Shown: positions 7,860 to 16,565 of the stretch, one piece after another | Layout of the letters: each line of letters begins with the position of its first letter | Position numbering within the stretch: position 1 is the first letter of the stretch | Assembly (NCBI RefSeq): GCF_000685015.1 | Contig: NZ_BAYA01000034.1 | Coordinates: 1 to 64,000 of the forward strand | Direction of reading: 5' to 3' | DNA from: Paraburkholderia bannensis NBRC 103871 | GTDB taxonomy: Bacteria; Pseudomonadota; Gammaproteobacteria; Burkholderiales; Burkholderiaceae | Length of the DNA stretch: 64,000 nucleotides | The notes under the pieces: generated by a model | Database searches by the model: none | Told to the model about the DNA's origin: nothing | Seen by the model: the letters and a program-made list of their open reading frames with translations, nothing else | Program-made: the position numbers and the translations under genes

Positions 7860-8987
7860 ATGAACATTCACTGGAAGGCCGCCAGGCCGCTTTGCGCCGC
7901 CATCGCGGGCGCGCTCATGCACCTGCCGGCGGTGGCCGCGCCGACTCTCGACATTCCCTTGACGGCAGCTAGCGATTTTTCCGCCGCGTCGATCCAGCCA
8001 GTCGGCAACGGCCGCTATTGCATCAGCGGGAACGTCTACGATGACGCCGGGCCCAGCACGTCGGCCAGGGTGCTGCTAGTCGATGTGACGACCAGGCGCA
8101 CGCTGTGGAGCACAGCCGTCGCGCACGGGCGCGACTATGCCGATAGTTCAGCCGTCGCATGCGCGGCGGTGGGGGACGCGTTCTACGTCGTGAGCCAGGA
8201 GCAGACAGGCGGCGCCGAGTCGCAGAACCAGACGAGAGTGGTGATCAGCCGGTTGTCGGCGCAAGGCAAGGTCGAACGGCAGCAGACGATCGAGGCCGGC
8301 TTCGACGAGTGGTTCTATGGGCTCGACGCTGGCCCGGCCGGTGTGACCGTGATTGGCGGCACGAGCGCGTCAGCCGCTCGCGGCGGCCCGTTTGGCACCT
8401 TCGCTGCGCGCTTCGATGCGGCGCTCGCCCCGGGCAAGCTCACGAAGCTCGCTAACGGCGCATTCTGGACGGAGACTGCGGCGAGGCTCGCCGACACGCA
8501 GTTGTACGTGGCCGGGCAGTTCATGTCGAATCCGGGTGCGGGACGCGATGCTTACGCGTCCGCGAAGATCGATCTGGGCAGCGGGAAATATGTCTGGTCG
8601 ACGTATCCGATGCCCGACGATACGAACTCGGCGCTCTCATGGTTCGCACCGGACGGCACGACTTACACGGCGGCGCTGACGCCGACGCAGCTCGCTGTCG
8701 TCACGCTCGACCGGCAGGGAAAGACGACCTCCAGCTTCGCCGTGCAAAAGACGCTGTGCACGCTCAAGGCGGTGACGCTCGATGGGCAGACGCTCAGGGT
8801 GGCGGGCACCACCTGTAGCAGCGAGTCGCCGGGCGCGATCGTGTCGGTCGACATGCGCACGCACAGCGCGAGCGCGCCGCGTGTGTTCGATGGACGCTTG
8901 CGCGCGCTGAGCCTCGACGGCGGCAAATGGCTGGGCGTCGCCAAAGCCGGAGAGCAGGGTCTTTCTTTACAGCGCGGGGATGATTGA
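7860..8987 (+). CDS. Secreted protein of unknown function, probable beta-propeller
   Basis: A 375-residue protein with a signal peptide (MNIHWKAARPLCAAIAGALMHLPAVAA). The mature part is a series of short beta-rich blocks with recurring VIGGT, LYVAGQF, LRVAGTT-like strands, which resembles a PQQ/WD-type beta-propeller, though I cannot assign a family. Three cysteines appear in the middle and C-terminal parts (CISG, TLCTL, TTCSS). It stands alone between the chemoreceptor (divergent) and the receiver gene (convergent). Export to the periplasm is supported by the signal peptide; the function is unknown. Confidence 0.65.
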   Translation: MNIHWKAARPLCAAIAGALMHLPAVAAPTLDIPLTAASDFSAASIQPVGNGRYCISGNVYDDAGPSTSARVLLVDVTTRRTLWSTAVAHGRDYADSSAVACAAVGDAFYVVSQEQTGGAESQNQTRVVISRLSAQGKVERQQTIEAGFDEWFYGLDAGPAGVTVIGGTSASAARGGPFGTFAARFDAALAPGKLTKLANGAFWTETAARLADTQLYVAGQFMSNPGAGRDAYASAKIDLGSGKYVWSTYPMPDDTNSALSWFAPDGTTYTAALTPTQLAVVTLDRQGKTTSSFAVQKTLCTLKAVTLDGQTLRVAGTTCSSESPGAIVSVDMRTHSASAPRVFDGRLRALSLDGGKWLGVAKAGEQGLSLQRGDD

Positions 8988-9007
8988 GCAAGACGGCGGC
9001 CCATGAA

Positions 9008-9039
9008 AAACGCCCTTGCGGGCGACCGCAAGGGCGTTT
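9008..9039. terminator. Bidirectional terminator between convergent genes
   Basis: 14-bp stem AAACGCCCTTGCGG (9008-9021) and CCGCAAGGGCGTTT (9026-9039) with a GCGA tetraloop. On the minus strand it is followed by five T, so it is best read as the terminator of the phc-like operon, and it probably also stops the plus-strand secreted-protein gene. Confidence 0.85.
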
Positions 9040-9067
9040 GAACATGCCCGGAGGCGCGTGAGCCGAA

Positions 9068-10078
9068 TCAGCCGAGCGCAGGTTCCGAGAACCGCTCGAT
9101 CCAGAGCGCGAGGCGATCGGCCGAAAAACTGTCCGCGCGCGTGCCTGCGCGGCAAACGATGGCGTCGCCTTCGCGCACGCATTGCAGCGCGCCGCCGGCT
9201 TCTTCCAGCCACAGCAGGCCGGCAAGCCAGGCTGCGTGTTCCGCCGATACGGCTTGACCCACGGGCCGGGTGAGGAACTCGCTGAGCGTGGCAGGCGTCG
9301 TCCAGATCAGCGCATCGCCGCCGCCGCGCACCGAGGCGCCGAGCACATCGGCGAAGACCTGCATCGCGTCCGCTGCGCCGCGTCCCGCGTTCTGCGTGCG
9401 CAATTGCGCGAGGCGCGTGCTCACCGCATGGCCGAAGCTGCCGCTGCATTCGCTTTCGGCGCGCACCAGATCGGCGTAGTCCATGCGGTGCCAGTCCGGC
9501 TCCACATTGCGCGTGCCAGCGAGGTTGGCGCCGGCCAGCCAGGTTTCCACCGGCTGGAAGCGGCCCGGGCCGATCAGGCTCGCGCACAGCGTATGCACGA
9601 TGCCGATGCGGGTCGCCACGGTCTGCGTCTGCAGCACGCCCAGCTTCTCGCGCACCAGTTGATCGCGTTCCTTGCGCAGCCCCGACAGCTCCAGCGCCTG
9701 CTTCATCTCCATGCGCAGCGCGGCGATGTCCCACGGCTTCTTGATGTAGCGATGGATCTGGCCTTGATTGACGGCCTCGACGGTCTGATCGAGCTCCGAA
9801 TAGGCGGTCGTGAGGATCCGCACGATGTGCGGATAGCGCTCGCGCGCGTAGCGCAGCAACTCGTTGCCGTATTCGCCGGGCATGCGCTGGTCGGACACGA
9901 GCACGGCGAGGCTGTCCGCGTGCGCATCCAGCAGCGCCTTGCCGTCTTCCACGGACGCGCCCGTCACGACCGGCGCGATCGCGCCGATGGCGCGTTCGAA
10001 ATATTTGACCGCGGTGGCTTCGTCATCAACGAACAAAATCGCCGGGGGCGGTGTCTGGTTGGCAATTACATTGCTCAT
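9068..10078 (-). CDS. Response regulator with novel C-terminal domain (PhcQ-like)
   Basis: A 336-residue protein. The receiver domain spans about 12-125, with Asp18/Asp19, the phosphoacceptor Asp63 (VSDQRMPG), Thr90/Thr91 and Lys114 (IKKPW). The remaining roughly 200 residues (from LRKERDQLVREKLG onward) have no DNA-binding or enzymatic motif I recognise; they begin with a short coiled coil. An AGGAGTT ribosome site precedes the ATG. It is the last gene of the methyltransferase-kinase-receiver operon, 100 bases after the small receiver. In Ralstonia the phc locus also ends with a response regulator (PhcQ); the orthology is inferred from gene order and size. Confidence 0.8.
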   Translation of the reverse strand: MSNVIANQTPPPAILFVDDEATAVKYFERAIGAIAPVVTGASVEDGKALLDAHADSLAVLVSDQRMPGEYGNELLRYARERYPHIVRILTTAYSELDQTVEAVNQGQIHRYIKKPWDIAALRMEMKQALELSGLRKERDQLVREKLGVLQTQTVATRIGIVHTLCASLIGPGRFQPVETWLAGANLAGTRNVEPDWHRMDYADLVRAESECSGSFGHAVSTRLAQLRTQNAGRGAADAMQVFADVLGASVRGGGDALIWTTPATLSEFLTRPVGQAVSAEHAAWLAGLLWLEEAGGALQCVREGDAIVCRAGTRADSFSADRLALWIERFSEPALG

Positions 10079-10178
10079 TGGTAACTCCTACTCTCGATCC
10101 TTGAATTTGTGGAATTTCTGCGTCGCGGTCGTACGTGCGCGTGGTATTGGGTCTACGTATCTACGTTCAGGCGCTGCA

Positions 10179-10583
10179 TCAGGTCGGGCGCGCACCCGAG
10201 GCCGCGGTCGCGGCGGCCAGCACCTCGCGAACCTTGGCTACGCCTAGCGGCTTCTCCAGGATGCGGAACACCTCGCCGGAATGGCCCGCTTCGAGCAGCG
10301 CGTCCTTGTCCGCATAGGCGGTCACGAGAATGCGCACGATCTGCGGATACTCCTGCGCGACCTGCCGCAACAGGTCGCCGCCGTGCCGGCCCGGCATGCG
10401 GAAATCGGTCAGCAGGATCGTCACCCGCGCGCCTTCGCTGCGCAGGATCGCGATGGCCTCGTCCGCACTGGCGGCGAGCAGCACCTCGTAGTCGCTGCCA
10501 GCCGAGCGCGCAAAATACTTGCGGGCCAGTTCTTCATCATCGACATAAACGACGGTGTACGGCGCTTGCGGGTTCTCACTCAT
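10179..10583 (-). CDS. Stand-alone receiver domain protein (PhcR-like position)
   Basis: A 134-residue single receiver domain: acidic pair Asp15/Asp16, phosphoacceptor Asp60 (LLTDFRMPG), Thr88 and Lys111 (LEKPLG). There is no output domain. The start is 7 bases after the kinase stop, with GAGGTCGAG overlapping that stop, so it is translated together with the kinase. In Ralstonia the corresponding PhcR has a receiver plus a kinase-like C-terminus; here only the receiver part exists. It probably relays phosphate between the kinase and the larger receiver protein or a regulator elsewhere (inference). Confidence 0.8.
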   Translation of the reverse strand: MSENPQAPYTVVYVDDEELARKYFARSAGSDYEVLLAASADEAIAILRSEGARVTILLTDFRMPGRHGGDLLRQVAQEYPQIVRILVTAYADKDALLEAGHSGEVFRILEKPLGVAKVREVLAAATAASGARPT

Positions 10584-10590
10584 CTCGACC

Positions 10591-11928
10591 TCACTCGGCG
10601 CGCGGCAGATCGAAGTTGAATGCGGTCCACTCGCCCAACTGGCTTTCTGCAAAGAGTGTGCCGCCATGCTGCTCCACCACCGCATAGCTGATGGACAGGC
10701 CAAGGCCCAGGCCCTGGCCGACTTCGCGCGTGGTGAAGAACGGTTCGAACACCCGCGCGAGATTTTCCGGGGCAATCCCGGGGCCGTTGTCGCGCACGTT
10801 GATGTGCAGACGGCCGTCCTGCCAGTGCGCCTTGACATGGACCTGCGGTGAAACGGTGCCGGCCTTCTGCATGGCAAGCGCGGCATTCGAGAACAGATTG
10901 ATCAGCACGCCGACGATGGCGGCTTCGTCGCCCAGCACGAGCGTGTCGCTGGGAAGCTCGCGCGTGACGCTCACGCCGCGCAGCTCGTGCGCGTCCAGCC
11001 GGATTGACGAATCGAGCGCCTTTTCGAACAGGAACGGCACGTCCTCGGTGGTCGCGCCGGGCTTGCGATAGGCAAAGGTCTTCAGGTCGGAGACGATGTG
11101 CTGGATGCGCTGCATGCCCTGCTTGGCGTCGGTCAGGCATTCCTGCAACGATGCGCTGTCCTTGACCTGCGGCTCCTCCATGGCGATTTCGATGGCCATG
11201 AGGCAGAAGTTCACGGGGTTGTTGACCTCGTGCAGCAGCCCGGCGGACAAGGTGCCGATGGCCGCCATCTTTTCCTGCTGCAACAGCTGCCCCTTGATCT
11301 GCGCGAGGTTTTCGTTGGAGCGGGCAAGCTGCTCGTTCTTGTGCGCGACTTCGTCCTTGAGGCGGAACAGCTGGAAGCGGCCCTTCTCGTTGAAGAAGGT
11401 GTACACGGAGCTGGCCAGCGCGCAGAAGAAGATCAGGATGAGCTGGAACTGGAACTTGCTCGGATCGGTGATGCCGCCCTGGTGCGCCGTGCAGGCGAGG
11501 TAGTAGAACGCGACCGTGGCGAGGCCGAACGTCAGCGTCTGCCAGTAGCCGGACGCGAACAGGATCCCCACCGCGAAGATCGTCAGCGTGAGACCCGCGT
11601 AGAACAGCGACTGCTCGCCCTGGGTGGCATAGATCATCCACGAAATCATGGCCTGCGGCAGCAGCAGCCACGAGAAGGTGATGACCTGCACGTGGCGCTT
11701 GCCCGCTTCGGTATAAAGCGAGAGCAGGGCGAGGCCGATGGCGACGCTGGTGAGCGCCCGAAGCAGGGCAAAGCCCTTCTGTTCGGCCGGATAGACGACG
11801 TAGTCCATCGCCGCGCCCATCAGCACCAGCACGATCACGGTGAGCCCGCCTGCCTTGCTGCAAAGCAGCCGGTAGTCGCGCAGCTCTTCGCGATAGGTCG
11901 ACTGCAATCCAACTAGGGATGTTGTCAT
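10591..11928 (-). CDS. Six-TM sensor histidine kinase (PhcS-like)
   Basis: A 445-residue inner-membrane kinase. Six hydrophobic segments lie at roughly 25-180 with very short loops and no periplasmic domain, which suits a hydrophobic or membrane-dissolved ligand. The DHp helix carries His233 (LLHEVNNPVNF). The ATPase domain has INLFSNAALAM (N box), DNGPGI (G1) and GQGLGLGLS (G2). Its ATG is one base after the methyltransferase stop, so the two genes are translationally coupled. PhcS of Ralstonia senses 3-hydroxy fatty acid methyl esters made by the adjacent PhcB; the same ligand class is proposed here by analogy only. Confidence 0.85.
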   Translation of the reverse strand: MTTSLVGLQSTYREELRDYRLLCSKAGGLTVIVLVLMGAAMDYVVYPAEQKGFALLRALTSVAIGLALLSLYTEAGKRHVQVITFSWLLLPQAMISWMIYATQGEQSLFYAGLTLTIFAVGILFASGYWQTLTFGLATVAFYYLACTAHQGGITDPSKFQFQLILIFFCALASSVYTFFNEKGRFQLFRLKDEVAHKNEQLARSNENLAQIKGQLLQQEKMAAIGTLSAGLLHEVNNPVNFCLMAIEIAMEEPQVKDSASLQECLTDAKQGMQRIQHIVSDLKTFAYRKPGATTEDVPFLFEKALDSSIRLDAHELRGVSVTRELPSDTLVLGDEAAIVGVLINLFSNAALAMQKAGTVSPQVHVKAHWQDGRLHINVRDNGPGIAPENLARVFEPFFTTREVGQGLGLGLSISYAVVEQHGGTLFAESQLGEWTAFNFDLPRAE

Positions 11929-11929
11929 C

Positions 11930-13336
11930 TCAACCCGCTTGTTGCTGGCCGATTGTGACCTCGGCGAACACATTGACCCCGGTGGGATCCGTGTACAGAC
12001 GCGGTTCGCCGCAGTTCTCCGGCATGATCGCCGCCATCTGCGCTTCGTTACGGTAGATCAGGTACCACTCCAGCACGTGCTCCATGCTGAAGCGCTCGGG
12101 GTTGTCGGCGTGGACGTTGGTGACCAGCAGGCGGCCGCCCTTGCGGGTGCGGCTCGCGAAATACTGGTTCAGGCGGGCGCAGACCTTGTCCGACAGGTAG
12201 TCGAACAGACCCGCGCAATACACCGCGTCGAATTCGCGCGCGTCTGGCGCGTCCGCATCCAGGCGGCGCTTGAGCAGATGGTGAACCGAGTCGTGCGTGT
12301 AGCTGATGGCCATGCGCTTGCCGGTTTCCTGCGCGATGGCGCCGAGGCGGTTGCGCGTCCAGTCCAGCGTCTCCTGGCTGAAGTCGAGCAGCTCGAACGA
12401 CAGCCATTCCGGCTGGTCGTATTCGTGCATGAAGCGCTGGATCTCCTGGGCGGGGCCGCAGCCCACGTTCAGCATGCGGAAAGGCCGCCCCGCGGCGCGT
12501 GCATCGTTGGCCACGCGGGTCAGATAGTCCACCAGCAGGTCGATACGGTTGCGGTGCGCGCGCGCCACCGCCGTCTGCAGGAATGACGCGTTGACGATCT
12601 GGAAGTACGTGCTCGGGCCCTGGCGCGGATCGTCGAGCATCTGGTTGACCATCTGATAGTCGCCGGCGTAGCCCAGCGGCTTCGTGAAGGTGCGAAAGAC
12701 AAACGGCGAGCGCAGCAGCAACGGATGCAGCGCTGCCTGGGCAAACGCGCGGTGGGCGGGCGCGAGTTCTTCGTCGACGCGGCGCGCTTCGCCTTCGAAA
12801 TCGTCGAAGAAGACCTTGGTACGCTCCATCAGCGGCGTGGCCAGTTCGAGGAAGAAGTCCTCGCGCAGCGTCTTGCCTTCCTTGGGCAGGGTGTTGGCAA
12901 GGTCAGCCTGTTCGACCCAGCGCGACATGTCGGTCAGGAACGCGCGGATCTGGTTCACGGCGATCTGATACTCAGGGCGGATCTGGAAACGCTCGGCCCA
13001 GTCCTGCACGAAGCGGCGGGCTTCTTCGCCCACCGTGCGGGCTTCCAGCGCGTCGCCGCTCAGCTCCAGCCATTCGTCGATCAGCGTCACCGACACAATG
13101 GCAGTCAGGCCGGTATTGACCATGCTGATGACGACGGCCTTGCCCGTATAGGCGTGTTCAACGCCCATCTTGACCGACAGTTCGCTCAGCACCTCGCTGA
13201 CCTGGACAATCGAGTACGGGTTATAGACCTCCATCACCAGGGACTTGCGCTGGAGATTGATGATGGTGCCCCGCACCTGCTCGCCCTGGGAGTTGCGGAA
13301 GCTCACTACCGGATCGATTTGCGTTCTGGAATACAC
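11930..13336 (-). CDS. SAM-dependent methyltransferase, PhcB-like autoinducer synthase candidate
   Basis: A 468-residue protein. Residues 1-95 form a beta-rich domain of unknown type, 100-280 a helical region, and 285-460 a class I methyltransferase fold with the SAM motif LNVGCGPAQE (289-298), an acidic second strand (FELLDFS) and a Phe/Tyr-rich post-motif region. PhcB of Ralstonia is a methyltransferase of similar size that makes 3-hydroxypalmitate or 3-hydroxymyristate methyl ester. The neighbouring genes (six-TM kinase and two receivers) are in the same order as phcB-S-R-Q. The start is a GTG at 13336 with no clear ribosome site, so the true start may differ. The autoinducer role is inference. 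Confidence 0.78.
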   Translation of the reverse strand: MYSRTQIDPVVSFRNSQGEQVRGTIINLQRKSLVMEVYNPYSIVQVSEVLSELSVKMGVEHAYTGKAVVISMVNTGLTAIVSVTLIDEWLELSGDALEARTVGEEARRFVQDWAERFQIRPEYQIAVNQIRAFLTDMSRWVEQADLANTLPKEGKTLREDFFLELATPLMERTKVFFDDFEGEARRVDEELAPAHRAFAQAALHPLLLRSPFVFRTFTKPLGYAGDYQMVNQMLDDPRQGPSTYFQIVNASFLQTAVARAHRNRIDLLVDYLTRVANDARAAGRPFRMLNVGCGPAQEIQRFMHEYDQPEWLSFELLDFSQETLDWTRNRLGAIAQETGKRMAISYTHDSVHHLLKRRLDADAPDAREFDAVYCAGLFDYLSDKVCARLNQYFASRTRKGGRLLVTNVHADNPERFSMEHVLEWYLIYRNEAQMAAIMPENCGEPRLYTDPTGVNVFAEVTIGQQQAG

Positions 13337-13800
13337 AGTATTGCGGCCAGGTAAGTACTGACGAGAAGGCTTGGAATGGTGTGCGACGTCTTATGCACGT
13401 CTTGTACTGCACTTGTGCTGATGTGCATTACCCGGGCCAGCAGGTCGAGCGGCATAGCGCCGATCGTTACCTCGGTCCAGGCGATAAAGCGTCGCCACCG
13501 GTATTCCGGTTCGAACTGCGACGGCCAGACAAAAGCGCTGCCTTTGTCGTCCCCGTATCGCCACGCGAGGGCTCGTATGCTTAATGCATGACGGTCATCG
13601 CGAAGCGCATCAGCCGCGCAGGCCTCAATTCAAGGCCAGGTTCGAAACCCTACGAATGTTTGCGATTGCAGCATTCTACTGAAAAATGATGACTGTGGTC
13701 GCCCGCCAAATACATCGATGCAATGATCCGCATGCGCTCGACGAAAGGGCGCCAAATACTACAAGGGCTTCGGCGTCGAGCGCAAGCGCGACCCGGTTCA
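13337..13800. other. Intergenic region upstream of the phc-like operon
   Basis: 464 bases between the methyltransferase start and the end of the phosphoesterase gene, both on the minus strand. It must hold the phc-like promoter. Short open frames (for example 13376-13591 and 13381-13584, plus strand) overlap each other and have no ribosome site or recognisable product. Close to 13755-13800 one frame reads KGAKYYKGFGVERKRD, which could be a relic of a coding sequence, but it starts and ends without support. Nothing else can be called. Confidence 0.4.
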
Positions 13801-15276
13801 TCAAGGCGTCATGTCGGCCTGGTCTTCATCCTGGTCCAGGGGCGTGGGGTTCGCTGGGGCAGTCGGCTTTGCGGAGCCGGTTGGCCCCGTAGGGGTATTG
13901 CCGCCTGGCAGGTTCTGGAAGAAGTCGAGCGCGTGCTGGCGGGTCAGCATCGACTTGAGCGTGGCCGCCGGGTCGAGTCCCGCGCGCCGCGCGGTGCCGC
14001 TCACGAGGCTCTTCTGCAGATCGTTGAGCGGACGCGCGAGGCTCGTGGCGGCAAAGCCGGTGGCGGGCGGTGCGGCGATGACGGGGAGATCGACGCGCGG
14101 CGTGTCGAGCGTGAGCAGCGGCTCAAGCGTGGGCGCGGCCGCAATGCGCTTGCTTGCGAGCATGTCGGAGGGTGCGATGTCGAGCCAGTCGCGCAGCGTC
14201 GCGAGTATCGACGTGTGGTCATAAGGCGTTGCGTCGGCCGCGCGGAACACGGTGCCCGGCGCGATCCACGGCGACACGACCACGGCGGGTACGCGCACGC
14301 CAAAGCTGTCGAACGCGTAGTTCTGGTCGCCGGGGTTGCTGACGGCATCGGGGGCGACGGCATTGGCGGGCGGCAAGACATGGTCGTAAGTGCCGCCGTG
14401 CTCGTCGTAGGTGATGACGAGCAGCGTCTCGGGCCATGCAGGCGAGGTGCTGATCGCGTTCCAGATGTCGTAGAGAAAGCGCTCGCCCGCGTAGACGTCA
14501 TGGGGAGGATGCTGGTCGTTGGGATCGAGCAGGAAGCGCGGTTCGATGAATGAATACTGTGGCAGCGTGTTGTTCTGGCAAGCGGATACAAACGCGCCAA
14601 AGCGCTGGAAATTCGCCTTGTAGTTCGCATTCCATAGCTTCGGGAACATGGTGAACGTGAGCGAAGGCGCGACGAGTGCGTCGCTATAGACAGCCCAGCT
14701 CGCGCCCACCTCGCTCAGCACGTTGAAGATGGTCGGCACCTGCCAGTCGAACGGGTCGGGCGGTTCGCCGTTGTCCACGTGACCGTTCGACGTGCCCGCA
14801 TGGGCGAATGCGCGGTTGGGCCAGGTCTGGCTCGGCACCGATGCGAACCAGGCATCGCAGACGGCATACTCGCGCGCCAGCGTCGAGAGCACTTTCAACT
14901 GATCGGGGCTATGGCACTGCATGACCTGGCTTGCATCGGTTGTCGTCGTCGATTCGTAATTGATCACGAAGCCCGACATGGGTGTTGCGCCCGATGTGTT
15001 GCCGAACAGCTGATCGTGCACGTTCGCGAACGTTTCTTCCGGATCGGGGTCGGGCAGCGTGGCGTTGGACGCCGGCATGCTCGCCGGGATCGTGGCGCCG
15101 CTTTTTGATGGATTGCTCAGGCCCGGCTTGAGGCCCTCGAACGCCTGCCCCGCGCTGGACGCGGGCAAAAAATGCCTGGGGCTGCCGCCGTCGCTGTACA
15201 GGCCGCCGAGCATCGTGTCGAACGACCGGTTTTCGAACATCACGACAATGACGTGCTTGATGTTTTGCAGGGGCAT
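13801..15276 (-). CDS. Phospholipase C / acid phosphatase-type phosphoesterase
   Basis: A 491-residue member of the bacterial phosphoesterase family that includes PlcN/PlcH phospholipases C and AcpA acid phosphatases. The N-terminal metal-site motif HVIVVMFENRSFDTMLG (8-24) is complete, and further conserved blocks follow: WPNRAFAHAGTSNGH, VITYDEHGGTYDHV and PWIAPGTV. There is no signal peptide or Tat motif at the chosen start, unlike most secreted phospholipases, so it may be cytoplasmic or exported by another route. GGAGAAAACC lies just before ATG 15276; 14 further residues upstream would not add a signal peptide. The C-terminus has a Pro/Thr/Gly-rich, then acidic tail. Confidence 0.85.
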   Translation of the reverse strand: MPLQNIKHVIVVMFENRSFDTMLGGLYSDGGSPRHFLPASSAGQAFEGLKPGLSNPSKSGATIPASMPASNATLPDPDPEETFANVHDQLFGNTSGATPMSGFVINYESTTTTDASQVMQCHSPDQLKVLSTLAREYAVCDAWFASVPSQTWPNRAFAHAGTSNGHVDNGEPPDPFDWQVPTIFNVLSEVGASWAVYSDALVAPSLTFTMFPKLWNANYKANFQRFGAFVSACQNNTLPQYSFIEPRFLLDPNDQHPPHDVYAGERFLYDIWNAISTSPAWPETLLVITYDEHGGTYDHVLPPANAVAPDAVSNPGDQNYAFDSFGVRVPAVVVSPWIAPGTVFRAADATPYDHTSILATLRDWLDIAPSDMLASKRIAAAPTLEPLLTLDTPRVDLPVIAAPPATGFAATSLARPLNDLQKSLVSGTARRAGLDPAATLKSMLTRQHALDFFQNLPGGNTPTGPTGSAKPTAPANPTPLDQDEDQADMTP

Positions 15277-15471
15277 GGTTTTCTCCGTCGCCGGGCATGA
15301 CGCAGAGTATTGGTGCACCGGGTCGATTTCGGCAAGGCGGGATACATAAATATTGAGTGGCGAAACGGCATTTTGAGCGGCAATTGCGCGGCCTCGGGTA
15401 TAGGCCTTGCGGTAATGGCCTCGCGATAACGCAAGGCAAAGCAGGCATTAATCTATTCGAGGAGGCCAAAA

Positions 15472-15705
15472 ATGCGTTCAATAGGGTGTGCTATTGCGAT
15501 AGCGGGCTGTCTGGCCGTGATTGCCCAACCGGCACTGGCGGAAGGGTGTTTGAAGGGCGCCGCAGCGGGCGGCGTGGTCGGCCACGTGGCCGGTCATCAT
15601 GCGGTGGTTGGCGCAGCGGGCGGCTGCGCCATTGGCCATCATGAAGCGAAGAAGAAAGACAAGGAAAAGGCCGCCGAAGCGCAGGGTGCGAGTGGGGCGA
15701 AGTGA
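15472..15705 (+). CDS. Small secreted Gly/Ala-rich protein
   Basis: A 77-residue protein with a signal peptide (MRSIGCAIAIAGCLAVIAQPALA), a glycine-zipper-like stretch (GAAAGGVVGHVAGHHAVVGAAGG) and a Lys/Glu/Ala-rich tail. A strong GAGGAGG ribosome site precedes the ATG. Glycine-zipper proteins of this size are usually envelope-associated and stress-related, but the role here is unknown. It is convergent with the next gene. Confidence 0.7.
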   Translation: MRSIGCAIAIAGCLAVIAQPALAEGCLKGAAAGGVVGHVAGHHAVVGAAGGCAIGHHEAKKKDKEKAAEAQGASGAK

Positions 15706-15742
15706 CGGCGCGTTGAGCTTACTGCTGAACTTACGGTCAAGC

Positions 15743-16060
15743 TCACAACTGCCCGCGGCGCGAGCAAATAGACAGGATCTGCGAAATCGCAGTGGGCTCG
15801 CGCGCGCCGGGCAGGTTCTGCAAGATGCAAAGATGGTAATTCCTCTCGCGTGGCAGGAGCATCTCGCCGTTCTGGTAGAGCGCATAGCATGAGCGCTTGA
15901 TAATCTGCGACGTCGCCTCGTTGCGGCTGTCGCGCAAGCTGCTGAGCAAACAATCCTCATAGTCTGATTGCGAGTCAGCCAGCGCGCCTTGTGCGCCAGA
16001 CATACCCAGCAAACCGATCAGGACAGGTAGTGCCAACGCTCGTATTGAATGCTTTCTCAT
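15743..16060 (-). CDS. Small secreted four-cysteine protein
   Basis: A 105-residue protein with a signal peptide (MRKHSIRALALPVLIGLLGMSGAQGALA). The mature part has exactly four spaced cysteines (YEDCLL, KRSCYA, YHLCIL, LSICSR), the pattern of the VF_A0006-type four-cysteine family of unknown function, probably two disulfides in the periplasm. Two inverted repeats stand upstream of it (16101-16119 and 16131-16158). Confidence 0.65.
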   Translation of the reverse strand: MRKHSIRALALPVLIGLLGMSGAQGALADSQSDYEDCLLSSLRDSRNEATSQIIKRSCYALYQNGEMLLPRERNYHLCILQNLPGAREPTAISQILSICSRRGQL

Positions 16061-16100
16061 TGCTTTAAAGCTGCTAATCGGTCTGGATGTTAAACGCTTT

Positions 16101-16119
16101 GGGAATTTACATTATTCCC
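16101..16119. repeat. Inverted repeat GGGAAT-N7-ATTCCC
   Basis: Six-base arms at 16101-16106 and 16114-16119, about 40 bases upstream of the four-cysteine gene start. It is a possible operator; no T-run follows, so a terminator is unlikely. Confidence 0.4.
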
Positions 16120-16130
16120 CGATTTAATGT

Positions 16131-16158
16131 TTTAAAGGTGATTCGATGCGCCTTTAAA
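16131..16158. repeat. Inverted repeat TTTAAAGG-N12-CCTTTAAA
   Basis: Eight-base perfect arms at 16131-16138 and 16151-16158, immediately beyond the previous repeat. It could be an operator or a hairpin in divergent leader RNA. Confidence 0.4.
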
Positions 16159-16565
16159 TCGCGGTTGAGCCGTCGAGTCTTCGGCTGGTTGTGCGTTTGC
16201 GCCGTCGCGCCAGCGATAGCGACGAACAGCGACGCTGGATGGAAGAAAAACATCTATTGACGTGCAAGGTCATGTATGCGAAGCGGCGGCCCAAAAGCGC
16301 AGGAGGCCGCCGGACTGGCGCGCCGCCATGCCATAGCTGGCGCGGCTTCCAGCGTTTCGCCAGCGGCGCGGCCCGCTCCTCGACAGCCGCTTCTCGTCGC
16401 CCCAGATATCCCCCGGTTCGCACACCGATTCCATCCAGTTATCACGATAAATATTTGTCACTTCTTTCAAAAAGCGACATGGCCTGAATATCGTTTGGCG
16501 CCAGGTCTTTTGCGCACCCCGCCTCGCACGAACGCGACGTTCAACCTTGCCCGCGGAGATCCGCC

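Larger units (their letters stand above)
16061..16565. other. Intergenic region between divergent small secreted protein and MHS transporter
   Basis: 505 bases. The left end is AT-richer and holds inverted repeats GGGAAT-N7-ATTCCC (16101-16119) and TTTAAAGG-N12-CCTTTAAA (16131-16158). The rest is GC-rich with several overlapping short frames that show no ribosome site and no family resemblance. The promoter of the transporter gene should lie near 16440-16550. Confidence 0.4.

Noticed and set aside
11930..13336. PilZ domain at the N-terminus of the methyltransferase
   Set aside because: A beta-rich pattern is present but the c-di-GMP motifs RxxxR and D/NxSxxG are not visible.
13376..13591. 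Two overlapping short plus-strand frames
   Set aside because: They overlap in different frames, lack ribosome sites and show no recognisable product.
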